Positions 49,376 to 62,480 of a stretch of DNA of 64,000 nt are shown here, piece after piece. Below the pieces are notes generated by a model. That model ran no database searches. It saw nothing but the letters and a program-made list of their open reading frames with translations, and was not told the origin of the DNA. Source of the DNA: Epiperipatus broadwayi (taxonomy: Eukaryota; Onychophora; Udeonychophora; Euonychophora; Peripatidae); contig JAQFVV010000071.1 of NCBI GenBank assembly GCA_028023455.1, positions 6,214,650 through 6,278,649 on the forward strand. Direction: 5' to 3'. The position numbers and the translations under genes were made by a program. Within the stretch, counting starts at the first letter, position 1; the number at the start of each line of letters is the position of its first letter.

Positions 49376-49552
49376 TAATTTGGCACAATTGATAGATTTC
49401 CAACTTGAGATTTGAAGGTTCTAGTATCGATTCTGACTCAAGAAGGTCTCGGGATTGATTCTGGCTCAGGAAATACCAGGATCATTTCTTATGTTTGCAG
49501 TTTTGAGGCTCAAACATTTTTATGAACTCGTGAACAATAAATTTAACATTTA
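49376..49552 (+). repeat. tRNA-like SINE S, decayed copy 4
   Basis: 'tatcgattctgactca' and 'gggattgattctggctca' are a local duplication of the B-box side, followed by 'tttatgaactcgtgaacaat', the SINE S tail. The head is poorly preserved. Confidence 0.45.
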
Positions 49553-50779
49553 TAATATATTTCAAGTTTATATTGTTTGATTTATTCAATACACCTTATT
49601 AATGAAATAAATTTAAAATTTAAGTTATATTATTAATTTATTATTATCTAAAATTATGTCAATTATCTTCATGCGTTTTATATCTATATAACTTCAGATT
49701 CTTGATAATTGAAGTTGTAATCGAATCTTAATATTATGTAATAACTAAGTAATATAAATTATAAAACTGAATTGTTCTTAATATAACAATTAAGTAGTAA
49801 TAAAGAAATTGATATAAAATCAATAACTCACATATCTGCTGAAACTATAAATAAACAAAACTAATCATACAGGTCAGATGCTGAAAGATCAAGAGATGTT
49901 TAAGCAACTAAATGATAGATTAAATACAACAATTCCACACACTTGAGCAAAGTCGGATGTTTTTTATTACTTTCTTTATCTGGGAATTGTTTTAGTTTTA
50001 AAATCTATCACTTTTATTGCCCTGTTTAAAACATTCAGAACAACAAAATAGCATTAAAACAAAGAGCATAATTTGTTAAATAGTATATAAACACTAATAA
50101 TTGAATAAACAAAATTCTTTAAAAAATGAATAAATAAAATGTTAATAGTGGGGGCAGAAGGCACTTGGTATGTTCAACTTATAGATGATATATATATATA
50201 TAGTTGTTTGATAGTTCTATGTTTCTAATACCCTATGCTATCCATAGTACGACTGTGTCTATTTTAGATGAATTTAAAATCAACAATAAAATGTATGACT
50301 TTATTACTCAAGAGCTTATATAAGTTTAATTCTAAGGATTCTTATTATGGTTTTTACACAGTACTGAGATGGCGCTACACTTCCGTAATTTTTTTTTACT
50401 TTCCTATTATAAATATATATCACATTGAAAATTTTCCATAACTTATATTTTTTAGTCTATGATATTTATAAGGAATAATTTTTTGCCTAGAGAGTATACA
50501 TATAATATTGTGCCCGAAGTATTAATATGCACTTTTTTTTTTCCTCGTTCTTAACACCTGGTAAGAAATTTTGTTTTCAACGATTGGGTAAATGTTTACC
50601 TGTTTACCTTATCTTGCTGTGACGGTATTTTCAAATATATTTTTTGAATATTATTGCGGTTCAATTAATTTCATTAATATTTTATGTATCTTTTTTTTTT
50701 AAATATTTTTATTTTATATAAAGTGTTACAAATTAATTTCTTTAGACACAAAAAAATCTAGTATAAATTGATTTACAAT
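49553..50779. other. AT-rich stretch, no gene
   Basis: Nothing recognised apart from a short AT run near 50190. Confidence 0.4.
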
Positions 50780-51520
50780 TTTAATAGTAACTTCTTGAGT
50801 GTTTTGATTAATTTCTTGTACTAAGAACCATAATGTTGTGATCCAGTCCATGTGGATAGGTAGATTTCTTTGGGAGCAAGAAGCTTATCTTTTTTTTAAA
50901 TGTATCTCTAATAAAAAGTTGTGAGTCCAATGGAGAATTGATCATAACTATATGACATCTAAGTAACCATATTACGTGGTTAATAAATATGCATCTTCTG
51001 ATATTGCAAAAATTACCCATTTGATATTATGAATCATATCAAAGAGTTCTGGATTGTGATTATTGAAATAATTTTGAATTATATATTTTGCTTCTCTTAG
51101 TCCCGAGCAAGAAACAAGAATATGTTCAAATGTTTCACTATCTTTTTTACACAAAATACATAAGAATCAATTCTTTGAATCAATCCTTTTAAATCCTCTA
51201 TTTGAAACAAGGAAATCGTTGGTAAGAAGTGAAGATAGATTTATTTTAATGATAAAATCAATATATTTAGGTATTAAATACCATTTTCTCATTTTATTAA
51301 AAAAATAGGAGGGCATAGCAGCTGAGGATTTATCATTTTAAACGTGTCCCAATATGTGTGTTTATTATTAAAAAAAAATATCATTTAAATCCATTTGTTT
51401 ATCAATAAGTGAGATGAGAAGTTGTAGCCAATTTTTTTTTAATTTTCGGGGGAGGCCTATCTGTGGGGTGATTGTGTCAATAATATTTTGGTAATTAAAT
51501 TAAATTCTTTTTTTACAGTC
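50780..51520 (-). pseudogene. LINE C-terminal relic with zinc motif
   Basis: The minus strand reads a broken protein: 'RKWYLIPKYIDF', 'NRGFKRIDS', then LCILCKKDSETFEHILVSC (about 51160-51105), a Cys-x2-Cys ... His-x4-Cys motif of the kind ending many LINE proteins, followed by 'YIIQNYFNN'. A stop splits it just before the motif. Upstream RT is missing, as in a 5'-truncated insertion. Confidence 0.65.
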
Positions 51521-51689
51521 AATTTTACATTTCTGCAACTTTTTATTATTATACAAAAACGTTTAAAATATACATATGCATTGTTGTTAAAATTTGCAAA
51601 ATACTTAAAATTTTTATTTATTGAAACTTATATAACATTTGACAACTTAATTAACTTATAAATGCTTAATCTAAATAATAATAATCGAA

Positions 51690-53080
51690 TGACTATTGCT
51701 CGTGACTTCCTAAATTCGAGAGCCGAAAGTGTCAGAACTGGAATCAATCTGAGGACAAAGGGATAGAGATACCATTAATAGGTGGCAAGGAAGTATATTC
51801 ATTATCGGGCCTTTTATTTGCAGATGATATCTTTTTGTGTGCAGAAAAAAGAAAGAATATGAAAGTTAGGGAGAGGACATGTGCAAGAATGGATAAAGAG
51901 ATGGGGTTTAAATTTAGTGAAGAAAAATCAAAAGTAATGATGATTAATACTGGGGAAAGAGAAGACAAAGAATTTTTATTGGGGGATGTAAAGTTAAGTG
52001 CAGTAAATAGATATAACTATTTGGGAATCATATTAAGTAATCAGAGAAACTGCTTGGATGAAGAGAAAAAATTGATAAATAAAACAAAGAAAAGAAAGGG
52101 ATTGATAAAGAAATTAACAGTGTTTTCATATAATAAATATGATGTAGCTGGAATTGTATGGAAGGGAATGGCAGTAGCAGGGTTAACATATGGTAACAAG
52201 GTGTTATGTGTTAGTAAAGGAGTATTAGATTACTTGGAAAAAGTATAAAGAGAAGTAGGAAGACATGTATTTGATGTAGTTGTGTGGACGGCAAAAGAGG
52301 CAATTCAAGGAGAAATGGGATGATCAAGTTTTTATATGAGGGATGCAAAAATAAAAATGAAAATGTTCAGTAGATTTCAGTTTATGGATAATAAAAGATT
52401 AGCCAAAATAGTATTTAATTTTGTTATGAATAAAGAGCAGGTAACAAGATGGGTGAAAAAGGTAATGTGGTATGCAGAAGATTTGAATAAAGAATTTATG
52501 TCAGTATACTTGTATAAATTGTAGTAGGTGAATTGTTGAGTGTTATAGTGGTAAGGAATGGGATAGAAGAATAGATGCATTAATAAAGAATAGGAAGTTG
52601 GAGAGATGGAGAACTAGTATGGAGAGTAAAAAGAGTTTAAATATATAGAGATGTAAATGGAATATTGGGTACAAGTTAATTTAAGATAATAACAAGGAAA
52701 GTAGTTTACTGTTTAAGGTTCGAATGGGAACTTTAGCAATAGAGGATTATACACATAAATGGAAAAACATGGGTGATTTAGTCTTCAAGTTGTAAAAGAA
52801 AGCCATATAAAATAGTAGGCATCTGTTAATTGAATATAAATGTCTGAAAGTAGAAAGGATACAAATAATAAAGTTGTAGAATAATAAATATAAGGAAATT
52901 GATTATACAGAAAGTGGTTTATTGATTTTTTATGCTGGGTTTCGGAAAAGATAAGGGGATTTAGATATAAAAGCCATGAAGTTGACAAAGATTATGTTGT
53001 GGAAATGGGGTGGAGCAGGATATGGGAAAACTTAGGGTGGAGAATAGAAAGAGAAGGTAAAGTGGATAATAGGTTTTTCT
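51690..53080 (+). pseudogene. LINE relic with FADD motif and long 3' coding remains
   Basis: The plus strand reads LIGGKEVYSLSGLLFADDIF (about 51770-51830), the catalytic Asp-Asp block. It continues in the same broad region through 'KEMGFKFSEEKSKVM', 'RYNYLGIIL' and 'VWKGMAVAGLTYGN' (open frame 51835-52248). A further open piece (52336-52524) carries 'RDAKIKMKMFSRFQFMDNKRLAKIVF'. Beyond that, only fragments (up to 'WENLGWRIE' near 53030) remain. Several stops, no 5' part. A different LINE from the RTE and L2-like relics; clade not assigned. Confidence 0.7.
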
Positions 53081-53139
53081 GGGCATAGTTGCTGAGAGAT
53101 TCCTGACTTTGTATAAAGAGAAGTCACAGTGCATTATAT

Positions 53140-54030
53140 CACATCACTTTTTTCTAGCCTTTTTTGACATTATTTATACTCATTTTGTAGTAAAAACTTG
53201 AATTAAGCTGCACTGTAGATTACTGATATCTTCAGATTTTTTTGTAACCAATAAACCAATAAGATCAGTCTACTGAGTAGAAGATGGAAAAAATCCTGAT
53301 AAAACTGGAGATTGCTGATTGGTTGATTTTTTTTTAATATGAATGTTTAGAATTTAATTTTTTGAACAATAATGAAAAAAATGCATAATTTCATAGTACA
53401 TTTAATTAAACCGTTAAGAATCACATGATCACCATCTCTTATACTAGCACATAATTACTCTGTTTGGCACAGGGTGACACTACTGTATGGAGAGTTTTGC
53501 CTTGTTTATGTTTAATTACTTGTAATTATTTTTACAAAATATTTTTTATAAGGCATTAAAAGTAAAATATATTTATGTTTTTATTTAGATTTTTTATTAA
53601 TATATTTCATTTTTAAAAATACATGCTAATAAACAGGACGTAATATTATAGCAGAAATAGTGAATATTATTACATGAAATTATGTCAAATAGCAATAATT
53701 CTGAATTCTTGTGATAATTTAAAAAATATAAATGAAGTTTTACTTTCAGACAAGCATTTCATAGATTTGTTATGATTTTATAATAATTTGTTTTCATTTC
53801 AAAATTGAAATTGATCCAACAAATATTTTATTAATTTTCATTTTATGGTATCAATAAACATAAAGACATTGTTCTCATTATGTATTTCACATTTTTATAT
53901 TTTTTTTATATTTGCAAAGTTCAAATATGATTTTTTTAGAATTTGTAACAAATCAAGCCCAATTTATTGATTCATAATACTAAATAAAGGTTTTAAACAT
54001 TAAACTAAACATCACATGATCACCATTTCT
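53140..54030 (+). repeat. Dispersed repeat R2, copy 4
   Basis: 'gattactgatatcttcagat', 'tttgcaaagttcaaatatga' and 'aaatcaagcccaatttattg' match other R2 copies. A Y-type end ('cacatgatcaccatctctta' to 'tggagagttttgcc') is embedded at 53420-53510. The Y element at 54.05 kb follows directly. Confidence 0.6.
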
Positions 54031-54166
54031 TATGCTTGCTTATAACTGTTATTAAAACAGGCAAAACTCTCAATACAGTAGTGCCACTCAGTGTCATCCT
54101 GAGTAATCAATGAATGCCAGAAGGCTTGTGCATAAAGTCCCCATCTAATGTCTACCCATCCAATAT

Positions 54167-54208
54167 TCCCCAGACTAGTTTCTGGCTTGTGGCCTTTGTC
54201 AGTGAGGA
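54167..54208 (-). ncRNA. Hammerhead-like motif, Y family, left of pair
   Basis: Minus strand: helix I TCCTCA/TGGGGA (six pairs), first box CTGACAA (should be CTGATGA; the G8 change would abolish activity), GGC/GCC hairpin, GAAA, then ACTAGT, a perfect self-complement for helix III, and the C cleavage base. Everything else fits. Confidence 0.5.
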
Positions 54209-54493
54209 TCTTTGGATCTGAGAACACTGCACCTAGACTGTATGATCTAATGCAACCCTCCAGCAGCTACCTTTTATCTCTAATTAACTACAAAATTTAT
54301 GAGTTTTAAATTGAAAACACAATAATGTTTTCAATTCAAGCTTATTAACATATAGTCATATAAGTCTGAACTCAGTTCAGTACCTATACATGTTGGTGTC
54401 TTTTGTTCTTTAATAACCATAGCCACCACTATCCTATTAGGCAGGATTGGTTTTAAGCCAATAAACATCAGATGAGTGCTCTCATATCCAAGG

Positions 54494-54536
54494 TTCTGTA
54501 TTGATGAAGGCCACAAGCCAAAAACTAGTCTGGGGA
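54494..54536 (+). ncRNA. Hammerhead-like motif, Y family, right of pair
   Basis: TTGATGA (C3 changed to T), GGC/GCC hairpin with CACAA loop, AAAA instead of GAAA, ACTAGT, cleavage C, TGGGGA. Two C-to-T/G-to-A type changes make it inactive, but the layout is that of the left copy. Confidence 0.45.
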
Positions 54537-54649
54537 TATTGGATGAGTAGGCACTAGATGGGGATTTTATGTACAAGCCTTATGGTATTCATTGATTACT
54601 CTGGCTTGCATTGATTGGCAATACTGTTTGGAGAGTTTTTCCTGTTTTA

Positions 54650-55739
54650 AAATTAAAATATTGAATTATTAACTTAAGTCTCACTAGGTATCGGTGGAGA
54701 AAAATTAAATGTAAAAGGATCAAATGACAAGTGATGGGGCTGGATGAGATCCCTGAACCATCATTCCATACTCTTCAATTTTGCTATTGCATGAAGCCAT
54801 GTACAGCACAGCAGAAATATCTAATTGTATATTATGGATACATACAGAAAAGATTCAACTCTATAAATAAGCTTGTCATTGAAAAAAAAGGATGGTTTCT
54901 AACTATGTGGTTATGTAGCAACCAATGCAAAATATATTACATTACATAGATCGTTGGTTATGGGTTCAATAAGATGTTGCATATGATTTAAAATTGTGCC
55001 ACTACACCATTTTGAGCGTTAAAAATTGAGATGTAAGAAATGTTAAATGAAAATAAAAATAATTATATTGATGCACAAGTTGCAACAAATTGGAAAATTG
55101 TATGGCTCATCATGTGATATTTAGTGGTTTTGAGCCTATGTTACCAATTTGGATTAATATACTGCAATATATCTATGGATCTAAATAAATTATTAAATGA
55201 TTTTATAAAAATTCCACTTTTACTTTTTAAAATACTATTAGTAAAGTTAGCATATTATTAATAGCTGAATGTTTTCAGAAAAATGTAAATAAAATCTAAA
55301 TTTTCCTAAAAACATGAAGGAAATAGTCCAGCATATAACTGCACGTAAATGTCAGCTCCACCAATCTTGAGACAATCACTATGTTATCAAATATTTCTTC
55401 TTTTAAAGTTTGTGAATGAAAATAATTAATCATTTTTAAATGTTTTTACTTAACTTAGAAATTCCGTTTGTTTGTTTACTTAGGTCAAATCTTGTAATTG
55501 ATTTTTTTTAATATGCTTTTATAGAATGCATTTTCTTCAAATTTTACACGTATTAAATATTGATATCAATGCAATATTCAGGATTATCTGGCTAGTTGTC
55601 CATCCTAAAAGTGTTGGCAGGCCAAATTTCAAATCACATTGATACTAGTTTTAATAAGTTTTCATGATGCACACTAAGTGGCAGAGTATTTTTTAAAAAT
55701 ATGGTGCCATTGCATTTCATAATTAATTATCTCTCATTA
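54650..55739. other. No gene recognised
   Basis: AT-rich. A 72-codon ORF at 54731 has no recognisable features. Confidence 0.4.
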
Positions 55740-57188
55740 ACATATTAATCTACCCCAAATTGAACTACTAAATGCCTACAGTCAACTATACAGAAGCTTT
55801 TTTTTTAAGTGTCATAGCATTGGCCGGGACGTAAACCCGCAACCCGGACAACTGCCTGCAAGTGCAAGGCAGTCACACTGACCTCTTGACCACCAATGCA
55901 AGACAACTATACAGAAGCTTTTAAGAGGAAAATCAACTCCATTTGCACCAAATTGATATGGAATTGAAAGATAGCAGCTATTAGCCTCCAGAATCTGCAA
56001 AAGAACTCAAAACAGAACGGATTATTACTGCACTCTCTCCAGACCTTCTTCTTATAACGGAGCATCAATACAATACACAGACTAACAAACAAATGCCCAA
56101 ATATTGCAAAAATCTTAGAAATATAGCCAATAGACAGACCCCCACCAAAAATAAATGGCTGGCTTAAAACCTTAATTAAGCAATTAATAGACATAGATAA
56201 CCTAGACAAAAGAATATCCGAGAACAAGATCAATTACTGAGATCTATATAATCTTATAAATGCTGCAGGGCAGATGGCTTCCACACTCCTGGAGGCTACC
56301 AACAAACAAATAATACAAAAGTTCAAATACTGATACTTAGAACCCAAGTTCTTAGATTACTTTTAAAAATCAATCTAGAGGCATTGCTGACAAACTATTT
56401 TCTCTCATACAAAAGGGGAGTTGCAAGAATAGATTTTACATGCAAATTATGTAATCTAGCTGAAGAGACTTCTCGTGTGATATTAGAATGTCAGGTACTG
56501 CAGTATCATAGATATCTCATACAGAAAGCCTCCAGAAATAAGAATGGTATATTCCACACATTAATTAAAAGTATACAAAAAAGGCTGTTTGGATTTCTAC
56601 TTTTATGCCATTTGCAGCTTGGTTAGTAAGATGCCAGATGTACATTAGACAATCAACAAAAGACCCTCAAGCACCACTTAAGATCAAAATCACTCAAATT
56701 AAAGAAAGAGATAGGAACACAGCACTGCGGACATATTTGCAGCTACATAGATTTACATGAATATAGACACATTACGATGGTCTGCACCACAAATGGCAGC
56801 TGGAGGAACTCTGCAGAAGACTGATGAATAATCTAATATAACTTAAATGATATCCACAGTACTCATCCATAATAAAAATTACAACAAAGCACTTATCGTT
56901 ATTACACTCCTAAATAGAGGACAGCTAGTGAATTTACCAAAGGTGAACAAACAAGCACCATACCTCAAAACTCAGAACTCTTATAAGAAACCAACTTGTA
57001 AGAAGAGTGTAAATATAGTTAATGAGATTGAGTTATAATGTTTAGACAATGTACAAGCATGAATGTAAAATGTAAATAACAGCAGCACTATATCAAAAGT
57101 AATTGGACAAAATTTGTATAAATGTTCATTAGCAGTGTTTTGCCTTGATACTACAAATAAATAACTTTTTTTTCTTAAAAAAAAAAAA
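55740..57188 (+). pseudogene. LINE 3' half relic, ending in an A tail
   Basis: Plus-strand pieces: 'SICTKLIWNWKIAAI' and 'QNGLLLHSLQTFF' (about 55940-56050), an RT thumb-type region; then an open piece at 56384-56626 with YKRGVARIDFTCKLCNLAEE and ILECQ, the Cys-x2-Cys ... Cys zinc motif; and a 3' untranslated part ending in an A run at about 57177-57188. A short SINE is inserted near the start. 5'-truncated and broken by stops. Confidence 0.7.
55802..55903 (-). mobile_element. Short tRNA-derived SINE (family T) with target-site duplication
   Basis: Minus strand: GCATTGG acceptor-like start, A-box region 'tggtcaagaggtcagtgtg', stem 'actgcct'/'aggcagt', B-box region 'gcgggtttacgtccc', CCAATGC, 'tatgacactt', then an A run. 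The acceptor halves pair over seven bases (55817-55823 with 55893-55899). It is flanked by 'caactatacagaagctttt' at about 55783-55801 and again at 55904-55922, a 19-bp duplication created on insertion into the LINE relic. Confidence 0.9.
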
Positions 57189-57300
57189 GCTGTTCACATT
57201 TAATCCAAACAGGAAGAGAAAAAATACAGAATGAAATCTTAATTTCTGTTGATTGTTTAATTAAAACTTAAAAAAAAAAAGCTGCCTTCATAAACAAAAA

Positions 57301-57352
57301 AAAATTTTTTTCCTCATGTGAAGCGAACCCGACTAGCCCGACCGCCAATGCA
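57301..57352 (-). mobile_element. Internally deleted family T SINE
   Basis: Minus strand: GCATTGGCGGTCGGGCTAG joins directly to 'cgggttcgcttc' and an A run, so the anticodon-arm part is missing. It starts with the same GCATTGG as the 55.8 kb copy. Confidence 0.65.
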
Positions 57353-57789
57353 TATTGGGAACAATTAACAAATTTAATTTAAATACTGGAAATATGGTAA
57401 CATTGTTTTGTTTATCAGTTTTTCAATGAAAATACAAAAAAAATGATTACGAAATATCTGAAAGCTGAAAAATATTTTATATTTATATAAAAATTATTTT
57501 ATAAAAAATGTTTTATTTAATTTGATTAGTAATACATTAAAAAACAATAAATAATTTTTGCTTCAACTATAATTTTGTTGTACATAACTTGACATAAAAA
57601 TGTGGGGCAGCCGTAAACAAGTGATTGAATTTATTAATTTATGGATATCCCATGATTATATTTCAAGTTACGTATAACAGCCAAAATTATTTTTGGAGAA
57701 AAAAATAATCTTTTATTTTTCAAAGTATTACCAATAAAATTAAAGAAATATTTTTCATAAAATGTTTTATATATATTTGCAAGTTTTTT
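57353..57789. other. No gene recognised
   Basis: AT-rich, nothing matched. Confidence 0.4.
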
Positions 57790-58819
<1,030 letters not shown>

Positions 58820-59250
58820 CAATGTACTATAATTTAATTCACAGGGTTCAAATTTTATGCTTTATAACTTTGATACAAATCACTTTATGGAAATATATTA
58901 ACGATTTTTACTTATCGTTTATTAAGCTAGATATTATCTTAACCCAAATATATACTTTAAGTTTTACTTAATGAATAATATATCTGCAGTGATGCGAGAT
59001 ATCAACATCTTGACCATGTTGACGGTTTCGATAACTTTCACTATACCACTCTCTTTCAAGATAGGATTGATGTCTACCTGATTTTAACACCTTGTGGAGG
59101 GATGCACAATCATTTTACCATAATGAATATTTGCAAGTTTTTTATCAGTGCATCTTTTACATTTAGCTCAATCTTACCATCACTATCCATCAGCCCGGAA
59201 GTCAGACTAACCCTCACACCACAGTTACATTTGATATATCATTAAGTTTT
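58820..59250 (-). repeat. Repeat copy right of the tetranucleotide array
   Basis: 59040-59130 ('aactttcactataccactct', 'caccttgtggagggatg') is the reverse complement of the 41-43 kb unit body, and 59130-59240 repeats 57790-57890. The array therefore sits between two copies in the same orientation. Confidence 0.65.
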
Positions 59251-60950
59251 TCTAACATTGACCATTTAAATCTGTGTTCTGTAATTGTTTGTATATATTT
59301 TTTGCTATTTATAAGTGCTAAAAAAAAAAAAATTTACTTTAATCATATGTTTAGATGCATAGGATGTCAAGTGACATTTGAGCATCAAAGTAATAAAATA
59401 AACGCAACAATTGTATTCATGTGACAAATTAAAATATGTTTTTTATTGATTGGAAATTAATCCAGCAACTTTTAGATATTTTTTCTTTCACTCTTATTAT
59501 TGAAATAAATCTCACAGTGCAGTATGTTGATTAAGGATAAAGTAGTAATATAGATTACTAAGAATATATTTTACAGATTTAGAAACGATTTAAGCAATGA
59601 TGAGAAAGTCTTGAGAAAAAAATTAAAACATACTTAAATAATAAACAAAATCATTTTGCAGTTCATTGAATTTGTTATTAAGAAACAGAAATAATATTAT
59701 CAAAAGTGAAACTTAGAGAAGGATTTGCAGAAAAATAAAAAACATTGCTAGGGTTATAAGTAAGATGAAAAAAACTAATGTTGAAGAAATTAAAAGGTTG
59801 AAAATAAAATGTTAATCATATTTTTTTAAATAGAGGAATAATAAAAAATATATTAGAGAAAACTAGTATCTTAAAAAGAAAGAGAAAGGATAAAATGATC
59901 TTAAGCCAAAGTGGCATTGAAACAATTTTATGAGCAAATCGTACGTAAACAAAAAAGTTCTACATTTAGTGTTTGTTCCGAATTAAGGTCAAAATAATTC
60001 AAAAACACTTCTGAATAAAAATATAACAGTTTGGTATTTATTTCGGTACTTAAAAAAGTAAAATTAGCTTTATATATGTTTTTATGTTTATGTTAAAAAA
60101 AATTACGAGTATAATAACAATTTAAACAAATTCTACTCTTTTTTTTTGAAATCGTATCAAATATTTGTTCTGTCAAAGTTTTATGGATAAAAATAATATT
60201 TAACTTTATATTTCTATACACGTTTTTTGAGTGGCCATTATCTCGCTGATCTGGAATTGATTCTGTAAATCCTTTCACTCGTTTCTTCCTATCATGCGTC
60301 AAATTCTTTTATGCCTTTTTCTGCAACCACTTTGCTGTAAAAAATGTATGTGTAAATATATATAACATTATACTTGTAAGTTTCATCTGACTACTAGTTG
60401 GATGTATAGGTTTTTTATTAAAGTAAGTGAATAGAATACTATCTAGAGATCAATTTAGAAAGCTCTTTGATGTCTCCAAGTAACAAATACTTTCATCGTT
60501 TAACTATTTACCTGTATTAAATATGGTTGTTTATCTAGAAGTGGACTAATGATTAACTAGCACAGAAGTAAATATAATTAATTATATATGATGATTTATA
60601 TATATATAAGTGGCTGCAACTAACATAAATATATTCATAATAAGGATGGTTAAAGCATAAAAGAAATTATCTTTAAGAAATTTTGAAATGACCAATTAAC
60701 TTTTGACAATTAATAACCAGTTTGTGTTGTAGTGAGAGTTTAAACAGTATCCATTCTAATTTTGTCCTAGAAAATATCTAGACACTCAATTACTTAATAT
60801 TGACTGGTTAGCTGGCTGACAATGGTTACATTAGCTAAAAAGGAGTCCAGTCTATTGAAAAAAATGTTCAAGATGACTTGCATCAGATTCAAGCCTAGAT
60901 CATAAATATGTCAGATAAATGTAATATTATTGTATCATGAAATCCTTCTA
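59251..60950. other. AT-rich stretch, no gene
   Basis: No coding, RNA or repeat match found on either strand. Confidence 0.4.
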
Positions 60951-60951
60951 T

Positions 60952-61240
<289 letters not shown>

Positions 61241-61419
61241 CTTTTGGTAAAATCAACTCAGTTATAATTAACTAACTTATTCATTATTGATGTATTTTCA
61301 GGGAAGTTTCCATTTTCCAATTTTAAATTTTTTTTCTCCTCTTCCATTTGCTGTTTGGTTACAATTATGAAACATTTTGACATGTAATCAAAATATAGAT
61401 TAAATAAAACCTTTTTAAA

Positions 61420-61480
61420 ACTACTACTAGTAGTAGTAGTAGTAGTAGTAATAGTAGCAGCAGCGCAGTAGTAGTAGTAA
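61420..61480. repeat. Second TAG/CAG triplet tract
   Basis: 'actactactagtagtag' followed by TAG and CAG triplets, 180 bp after the first array. The inverted start could pair with it. Confidence 0.9.
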
Positions 61481-61829
61481 TGATATTGCCACTGCTGTTT
61501 AACAATGCCTGTCATAAATATTATCTGATATCACAAATGACAATGCCCCTTGAAAAAATCAACCAACATTCTGCCAGCTACACATCTCTGTTGGTCAAAT
61601 CAGATCTCATCAGTACCTTGGGAAATGAATTAAAACACACAAAAACACAGCTCCCCAATTTCTATAAATTCACATATACTATGATATTAAGATTTTTGCT
61701 AAGAGAAAGCAATATTTGATGTTTGTGAACACTGTATTTCTACAGCCATCTGTTTGAGATATTGATTTATTAATTTAACAAAAATAAAGAGATCATTATA
61801 ATCAAATAGGCAGCAAAAGCAAAATATTT
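61481..61829. other. No gene recognised
   Basis: A 79-codon ORF (61480-61719) has no recognisable motif and no splice signals that I trust. Confidence 0.35.
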
Positions 61830-62480
61830 TAGTCCGGCCTCCATATGTTTGATCAATTTAGTTTTTTATAATCCATTTTGAAACCATTTGGGTGTTTATA
61901 TCAAGAAAATTTTTGAAATAACTATTTTTATATAATAATTGAGTGATAATTATAATAATTATAAAAAGTCAAAAGTATACTGGATTGCACTTTTATTTTA
62001 TGTGTATGTATTTAATTTTTAAAAATAGAAAGTAATAAATTCTAGCATAATGCTAACAAAAAAATTATATCTGTTATGATCACCATCCCTTATGAAACTA
62101 ACTGTTAAACATCATTATGCCCTTGTGTTAAGATCTCTTGAAGTACTCTAAAAATTATAAAGCAATTTTAACATTTTAAAGAAGAATTTTATAGATTTAT
62201 TAAAAATTAATATTTATTCATACATAATTTAAAAGTAAATTGAATTCCTGCCAACTGTGATGAAAATGTCCTGTGTTCTCTGTTTATTATTATTTTTTCA
62301 ATATTTGTAATGTTCAAATATGTTTTTTTAAATGGTTTTTAACTTGAAATGTTTATTTTTAACAAGTCAAGTTCAATTTATTGAATACCAATATAGAATA
62401 ACAGTTTAATACTAAAATCAAATGTTGAAGGATTACAAAAAGTGTCACCAGGGGAACAATGTAAATTCCAATTTGTATGA
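61830..62480 (+). repeat. Dispersed repeat R2, copy 5
   Basis: Same blocks as 35.04-36.16 kb: 'agtccggcctccatatg', 'gcacttttattttatgtg', 'aaattataaagcaattttaa', 'aatgttcaaatatgtttttt', 'gtgtcaccaggggaacaatg'. Confidence 0.7.

Larger units (their letters stand above)
54054..54649. repeat. Foldback repeat Y, copy B (most complete)
   Basis: 'aaaacaggcaaaactctc' at the left matches the complement of the right end. The arms (about 110 bp) contain 'gtaatcaatgaatgccagaa' and 'ccccatcta'. Two hammerhead-like motifs point outward, one on each strand (54167-54208 minus, 54494-54536 plus). Confidence 0.85.
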
